Source: JAOUEA01 sp035711865
GTDB taxonomy: Bacteria > Actinomycetota > UBA4738 > HRBIN12
Direction of reading: 5' to 3'
DNA: 18,507 nt
Assembly: GCA_035711865.1 (NCBI GenBank)
Contig: DASTBT010000069.1
Location: 1-18,507 of the forward strand
Shown here piece after piece: positions 14,323-18,507 of the stretch (position 1 is the first letter of the stretch; each line of letters begins with the position of its first letter). A program made the translations under genes and the position numbers. The notes beneath the pieces were generated by a model. It was not told the DNA's origin. It did no database searches and saw nothing but the letters and a program-made list of their open reading frames with translations.

Positions 14323-15705
14323 GTGGACCTCGACCGGTTGAAGGCGCGCGCGGCGGAGATCGCCGACAAGGAGACCAAGGATTGGCTGGCGCGGACCCAG
14401 GCGTCGGAGAAGCTCTACCAGCGGGCGACGAGGTCGCTGCCGAACGGCGTGGTCTCGAACTTCCAGACGGGCGACCCCTACCCCGTCTACCTGGCCCACG
14501 GCAAGGGATCGTCGGTCACCGACGTCGACGGCAACGTGTACACCGACTTCCACGGCGGGTTCGGCGTGAACGTGGTCGGACATGCGCACCCGAAGATCGT
14601 CGAAGCGATCAAGAAGGCCGCAGACGACGCGATCCACTTCGCCGTGACCACCGAGACGACGGTGGCGCTCGCCGAGGAGATCTGCGCGCGGTTCCAGGTC
14701 GACCGGATGCGATTCGTGAACTCGGGCACCGAGGCCACGATGGACGCGATCAGGGTCGCGCGCGCGGCGACGGGCCGGGACAAGATCGTGAAGATGGAAG
14801 GCTCGTACCACGGCCACCACGACTCGGTGCTGTTCTCGGTGGTGCCCGAGGCCGACGTGCTCGAGCTGCGCCACAACGTCGACGAGAGCGGGAAGCCGTG
14901 GTACACGACGCAGCCGACGTCGAAGGGCGTGCCCCGGGCGCTCTGGGACACCACGATCATCGTCCCGTTCAACGACGCGGCCGCGGTCGAGGCGGCCTTC
15001 GCCGACAATCCCGGTGAGATCGCGGCGGTGATCCTCGAGCCGGTGATGATGAACATCGGCATCGTGGTGCCGGCCGATGGATACCTGCAGGCGCTCAAGG
15101 ACACCTGCGAGCGCCACGGCGCCGTGCTGATCTTCGACGAGGTCAAATGCGGGGGAACGATCGCGTACGGGGGCGCGGCCGAACGCTTCGGCGTGGTGCC
15201 CCACCTCGCCGCGTGGGCCAAGGCGGTCGGCGGCGGCGCGACCACGGGCGCCTTCGGCGGCGACGCGTCGATCATGGAGCACGTCACGAAGGGGGCCGCC
15301 CAGCAGGGCACGTTCAACGGGAACCCGCTCTCGTCGGCGGTCGGGCTCGCCGCGCTGACCCAGGTGCTCACCCGTGACGCGTACGACCACCTCGGCAAGC
15401 TCGGCACGATGCTCGCCGAGGGGTGCAACCGGGCGATCGCCGAGAGCGGCATTCCGGCGCACACGGTCGACCTCGGCGCGAAGGGCTGCGTGTCGTACCG
15501 GGCCGAGCCGCTCACGAACTACCGGGACTTCCTCGAGACGATCCCCGACATCTACTGGGCCTCGTACCCGTGGATGGTCAACCGGGGCATCTTCATGACG
15601 CCCGGCGACGAGGAGCAGTGGACGGTCTCGGTCCAGCACACCGAGGGCGACGTCCAGACCTACGTCGACGCGTTCGGGGAGTTCTGCCAGGAGCTCGCGA
15701 GCTAG
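14323..15705 (+). CDS. Class III aminotransferase, HemL-like
   Basis: This 460-residue PLP enzyme is a fold-type I class III aminotransferase closest in style to glutamate-1-semialdehyde aminomutase. Visible residues are RFVNSGTEATMDAIRVARA (phosphate-binding SGTEA, 134-138), SYHGHHD at 161-167, E239 in ILEPVMMN, D272 in IFDEVKCGG and the Schiff-base lysine K300 in AAWAKAVGGGATTGAFGG. True HemL usually has FDEVMTGFR and GKVIGGGLPVGAFGG. The differing FDEVKCGG and AKAVGGGATT, and the longer length, argue for a different substrate rather than heme synthesis. The GTG at 14323 follows an almost perfect anti-16S match, AGGAGGTGAT. It is followed by a hairpin and then a PLP-dependent decarboxylase, which suggests a two-step amine pathway (inference). 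Confidence 0.9.
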   Translation: MDLDRLKARAAEIADKETKDWLARTQASEKLYQRATRSLPNGVVSNFQTGDPYPVYLAHGKGSSVTDVDGNVYTDFHGGFGVNVVGHAHPKIVEAIKKAADDAIHFAVTTETTVALAEEICARFQVDRMRFVNSGTEATMDAIRVARAATGRDKIVKMEGSYHGHHDSVLFSVVPEADVLELRHNVDESGKPWYTTQPTSKGVPRALWDTTIIVPFNDAAAVEAAFADNPGEIAAVILEPVMMNIGIVVPADGYLQALKDTCERHGAVLIFDEVKCGGTIAYGGAAERFGVVPHLAAWAKAVGGGATTGAFGGDASIMEHVTKGAAQQGTFNGNPLSSAVGLAALTQVLTRDAYDHLGKLGTMLAEGCNRAIAESGIPAHTVDLGAKGCVSYRAEPLTNYRDFLETIPDIYWASYPWMVNRGIFMTPGDEEQWTVSVQHTEGDVQTYVDAFGEFCQELAS

Positions 15706-15726
15706 GTTCGAGCGAGACGGCGCGGC

Positions 15727-15750
15727 AGGGCCGGCCTTCGGGCCGGCCCT
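15727..15750 (+). terminator. UUCG-capped hairpin between PLP genes
   Basis: AGGGCCGGCC, TTCG and GGCCGGCCCT form a perfect 10-bp stem with a UUCG tetraloop, 22 bases after the aminotransferase stop and 24 before the decarboxylase start. No T-run follows, so it could be a U-less terminator, an attenuator, or a processing or stability hairpin. Confidence 0.65.
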
Positions 15751-15773
15751 TCGCGTGTGACGGGAGGGCCGAG

Positions 15774-17153
15774 GTGGAAGAGATGCATCGTTATACCGGC
15801 GAGACCGAGGCGCTCTCGCGTGCGATCGTCGCGTACGCCCGGGGCCGCATCGCGAGCCCCCAGCCGCTCGACGGGTCGGCCACCGGCGAGGAGCTCGCCC
15901 GCCGCGCCGGGGAGACCGTGACGCCCGAGGGTATCGGCGGCGAGGAAGCCCTGCGCGTGTGGGCCGAGGTGCTGGCTCCCGCGACGATCTCGACCGACCA
16001 TCCCTCGTCGATGGCGTTCGTGCCGGGGGCGCCGACGAAGGCGTCGGTGCTCTTCGACCTCGTCGTCGGGGCGTCCTCGACGATCGCGGCGGGATGGATC
16101 GACGGCGCGGGCGCGATCTGGGCGGAGAACCGGGCGCTGCGGTGGCTCGCCGACCTGGCCGGGTTTCCGGCGGGCGCCGGCGGCGTGATCGTGAGCGGTG
16201 GCTCGGCGGGGAACCTGTCTGCGCTCGTCGCGGCCCGAGCCACCGCGACCGCACGGCTGGGTGGACGTCCGGCCACCGGATGGAGGATCGCGGTGGCCGA
16301 GAGCGTGCACTCGTCGGTCGTCACCGCCGCCCGCGTGATCGACGTGGGGGTGATCGAGGTGCCGGGCGACGAACGCGGGCGGCTCACCGGCGAGGCGCTC
16401 GGCGAGCGTCTCGACGGGCTCGGCCCCGAGGAGGCAGCGAGCGTCTTCGCCGTGGTGGCGAGCGCCGGAGCCACGAACGCGGGCACCGTCGACGACCTGG
16501 CCGGTGTGGCCGAGATCTGCGCCGAACGCTCGATCTGGTTCCACGTCGACGGCGCATACGGAGGCGCGGGCCTCGCCGCGCCGTCGGTGCGCGATCGCTT
16601 CCGGGGCATCGAGCGCGCCGACTCCTTCATCGTCGACCCGCACAAGTGGCTGTTCGCGCCCTACGACTGCTGCGCGCTCGTCTACCGCGAGCCCACGAGG
16701 GTGCACGGTGTCTTCCGGCAGGAAGCCGGCTACCTCGACACGGTCAACCAACCCGAGGCCGAGTGGAGCGAGTGGAACCCCGCCGACTACGCCTACCACC
16801 TGTCGCGGCGGGCCCGCGGGCTTCCGTTGTGGTTCTCGCTCGCGACCTACGGCACCGATGCCTACCGCGACGCGATCGAGCGGGTGCTCTCGCTCACGCG
16901 GGAAACCGCAAACGAGATCCGTGATCGAGCCCAGCTCGAGCTCGTGATGGACCCCGAGCTCTCGGTCGTGCTGTTCCGCCGCCGTGGGTGGGGCGACGCC
17001 GACTACGAAGCGTGGTGGCGGCGGCTGCTCGAGGCCCAGATCGCGTTCGTGCAACCGACCACGTGGAGGGGCGAGAAGCTCGCGCGCCTGTGCTTCGTCA
17101 ACCCCCGCACGACGATCGACCACGTGCGAGCCGTGCTCGGCACGATGGCCTGA
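15774..17153 (+). CDS. Group II PLP-dependent amino acid decarboxylase
   Basis: This 459-residue protein is a fold-type I decarboxylase of the aromatic-L-amino-acid/glutamate group. The substrate-side block HPSSMAFVPGAPTKASVLFD lies at residues 76-95. The cofactor glycine-serine turn SGGSAGNLSALVAAR is at 141-155, and ESVHSSV (176-182) supplies the ring-stacking histidine. D259 in FHVDGAYGG holds the pyridine nitrogen, and the PLP lysine is K291 in IVDPHKWLFAPYDCCALVYR. The active-site sequence is typical of aromatic-amino-acid decarboxylase relatives, but the natural substrate is not clear. The GTG at 15774 sits 5-6 bases after GGGAGGG; an ATG three codons later is less well placed. All catalytic residues are present. 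Confidence 0.93.
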   Translation: MEEMHRYTGETEALSRAIVAYARGRIASPQPLDGSATGEELARRAGETVTPEGIGGEEALRVWAEVLAPATISTDHPSSMAFVPGAPTKASVLFDLVVGASSTIAAGWIDGAGAIWAENRALRWLADLAGFPAGAGGVIVSGGSAGNLSALVAARATATARLGGRPATGWRIAVAESVHSSVVTAARVIDVGVIEVPGDERGRLTGEALGERLDGLGPEEAASVFAVVASAGATNAGTVDDLAGVAEICAERSIWFHVDGAYGGAGLAAPSVRDRFRGIERADSFIVDPHKWLFAPYDCCALVYREPTRVHGVFRQEAGYLDTVNQPEAEWSEWNPADYAYHLSRRARGLPLWFSLATYGTDAYRDAIERVLSLTRETANEIRDRAQLELVMDPELSVVLFRRRGWGDADYEAWWRRLLEAQIAFVQPTTWRGEKLARLCFVNPRTTIDHVRAVLGTMA

Positions 17154-17329
17154 CACCTGCGTCTCGGCCGGAACCGACGTGCCCCCTCTTCCTCGAGGAG
17201 GCGCTTACCCGAGGCGCGGATGCGGACGCTATGCGGGCGACCTAGTCTGCACGTGCTCGCAACGGGCGCGAAGCAGGCGGCATCAGGGTCGCCTCGATAG
17301 CGGTGATCGAGCGGATAGGAGTACGAGTG

Positions 17330-18019
17330 ATGATCGATCAGCCAGGATCCACCTCGGCTCAAGGCCCCCGGACCGCGATCCGGGAGGGTGATCCCGAAGA
17401 GGCGACGCCTTGGGAGGGTGTTGTTCCGCGGGACCTCGACCCCGGACTGCAGGAGCGGTTCGAGAGCTACTTGGCCGAGATCTTCTCGACGTTCGGCATG
17501 GATCTCGATACCCCGGCTACCAGGGACACGCCTCGACGCTTCCTGAAGGCCCTGTTCGACTCGACGTCGGGATACGAGGGGGATCCCAATCTGCTGACCG
17601 CGTTTCCGACGGAATGCCGAGGAGGACCGGATTGCCGGATCAGCCAGGTCATCGAGGGACCCATATCGTTCTTCGCGTTGTGCGAGCATCATGCCTTGCC
17701 GTTCCACGGTTCCGCCCACATCGGCTACATCGCCCACGAACAGATCATCGGGATCTCGAAGATGACCAGGCTGGTTCGGCTGTTCGCGCGACGGTTCACG
17801 GTCCAAGAGCGCATCGGGCAGCAGGTCGCCGACACGCTCGTCGAGGTCCTCGATCCCCACGGGGTCGCCGTGCATCTGCAGGCCACGCACCTGTGCACCC
17901 AGATGCGTGGGGTCCGCGAGGAGCAGTCCAGCACGTGGACGTCCTTCTGGCGCGGTACGTACGAAGAGGACCCTGAGCTCCGTCAGGCGTTCCTGCACGC
18001 CGTGACCCGCCCTCGGTAG
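17330..18019 (+). CDS. folE: GTP cyclohydrolase I
   Basis: This 229-residue protein converts GTP to 7,8-dihydroneopterin triphosphate, the first step to folate and other pterins. The zinc ligands are all present: C118 and H121 in FFALCEHHALPFHG and C189 in HLCTQMRGV. DTPRRFLKAL (66-75) and GISKMTRLVRLFARRFTVQE (141-160) are family signatures. A non-conserved N-terminal extension of about 38 residues precedes the catalytic domain. The ATG at 17330 has AGGAG 8 bases upstream; GTG codons at 17303 and 17327 are alternatives. The region 17154-17329 before it holds no gene, only a short palindrome TCCTCGAGGA (17190-17199). Only 13 bases separate it from the next gene, a RibD-like reductase. Confidence 0.95.
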   Translation: MIDQPGSTSAQGPRTAIREGDPEEATPWEGVVPRDLDPGLQERFESYLAEIFSTFGMDLDTPATRDTPRRFLKALFDSTSGYEGDPNLLTAFPTECRGGPDCRISQVIEGPISFFALCEHHALPFHGSAHIGYIAHEQIIGISKMTRLVRLFARRFTVQERIGQQVADTLVEVLDPHGVAVHLQATHLCTQMRGVREEQSSTWTSFWRGTYEEDPELRQAFLHAVTRPR

Positions 18020-18032
18020 GGGTCGAGCCGCC

Positions 18033-18507
18033 ATGGTCCCGATGGATCTGGTGTTCGAGGGGCAGGGCCTGCCCTCCTACGACCTCCCCGATGATCTGGA
18101 GCGCTTCTACGGGGGGAGCCTGGGGTTCGACGCGCCCTGTTTGTACGCGAACTTCGTCGCCTCCCTCGACGGGGTGGTAGCGATCGCGGGCCAGGACCAC
18201 TCCAGCCAGATGATCAGCGGGCGAAGCGAGGCCGATCGTTACGTGATGGGCCTGCTCCGAGCCTGCGCCGACGCCGTCCTCATCGGGGCGGGCACGTTAC
18301 GGGCCGCGCCCGATTCGCTGTGGACACCGACGTTCATCTATCCGGACGCGGCGACCGAGTTCGCCGAGCTCCGGAACCGTCTCGGACGCGCAGACGAGCC
18401 TCGCCTGATCCTGCTCACCGCACGCGGTGAGGTGAACCCTCATCACCCGGCGCTGGAGTCGGGGGCTCTGATCCTGACGACGCGCTATGGCGCGACGCAG
18501 CTAGAGG
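18033..18507 (+). CDS. RibD-type reductase, partial at window end
   Basis: The reading frame starts at the ATG at 18033 (another ATG at 18042) and remains open to the window edge, so only the first 158 codons are seen. It matches the RibD C-terminal reductase domain. YANFVASLDGVVAIAGQDHS is the strand and loop that opens the domain, then SGRSEADRYVMGLLRACADA and VLIGAGTLRAAPDSLW, the NADPH-side helix and turn, then PRLILLTARGEV. There is no deaminase domain in front; the extension before the reductase core is about 45 residues. In this family the substrate is usually a diaminopyrimidine ribotide or a reduced pterin. Directly after folE a pterin substrate is plausible, but this is inference. 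Confidence 0.88.
   Translation, partial: MVPMDLVFEGQGLPSYDLPDDLERFYGGSLGFDAPCLYANFVASLDGVVAIAGQDHSSQMISGRSEADRYVMGLLRACADAVLIGAGTLRAAPDSLWTPTFIYPDAATEFAELRNRLGRADEPRLILLTARGEVNPHHPALESGALILTTRYGATQLE

Noticed and set aside
14323..15705. Naming the aminotransferase hemL
   Set aside because: Key motifs differ from authentic glutamate-1-semialdehyde aminomutase and there are no heme genes nearby.
14239..16254. A 671-residue open frame antisense to the PLP genes
   Set aside because: It spans two clear sense genes and is rich in Arg, Pro and His from codon-position bias.
17188..17202. Terminator at the TCCTCGAGGA palindrome after the decarboxylase
   Set aside because: The stem would have almost no loop and no T-run follows.

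Overview
The window is about 18.5 kb of GC-rich DNA with frequent GTG starts, strong GGAGG-type ribosome binding sites and ATGA/GTGA stop-start overlaps. The gene families (WS/DGAT acyltransferase, DUF4037 protein, ETH-type histidine phosphatase, split ChrB) suggest an uncultured member of the Actinomycetota. This is inferred from style and gene content; no phylogenetic marker here settles it.

Left half (1-9450): a loosely packed accessory region. It holds a frameshifted RibD/DHFR-like reductase, an operon of three small membrane proteins, a remnant of an alpha/beta hydrolase, a WS/DGAT-type acyltransferase, a frameshifted SAM methyltransferase divergent from an NAD-dependent epimerase, a DUF4037 gene with three frameshifts divergent from a DinB-like protein, and a histidine phosphatase with three frameshifts. 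Nine single-base frame changes are visible here, several at short homopolymers, and none in the right half. A roughly 95-bp intergenic repeat occurs three times (about 4261, 6393 and 9177). Each copy starts in a GGTC tetranucleotide tract and a GTTCTCAGAAC-like dyad and ends in CACAGCAGG. I do not recognise this family.

Middle (9458-13541): a compact chromate-resistance operon: a promoter with an 18-bp inverted-repeat operator, a stand-alone ChrB N-terminal domain, two tandem stand-alone ChrB C-terminal domains, a two-domain ChrA chromate transporter and an MFS transporter. Four of the five genes overlap a neighbour by 4 bp; one 22-bp gap carries a strong ribosome binding site.

Right (13605-18507): tRNA-Tyr (minus strand), a YajQ-family nucleotide-binding protein, a class III aminotransferase related to glutamate-1-semialdehyde aminomutase, a perfect UUCG-capped hairpin, a group II PLP-dependent decarboxylase, GTP cyclohydrolase I (FolE), and the start of a RibD-type reductase that runs off the window. 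The last two look like a pterin or flavin-type cofactor pair. The two PLP enzymes may act in sequence on an amino-acid substrate that I cannot identify.
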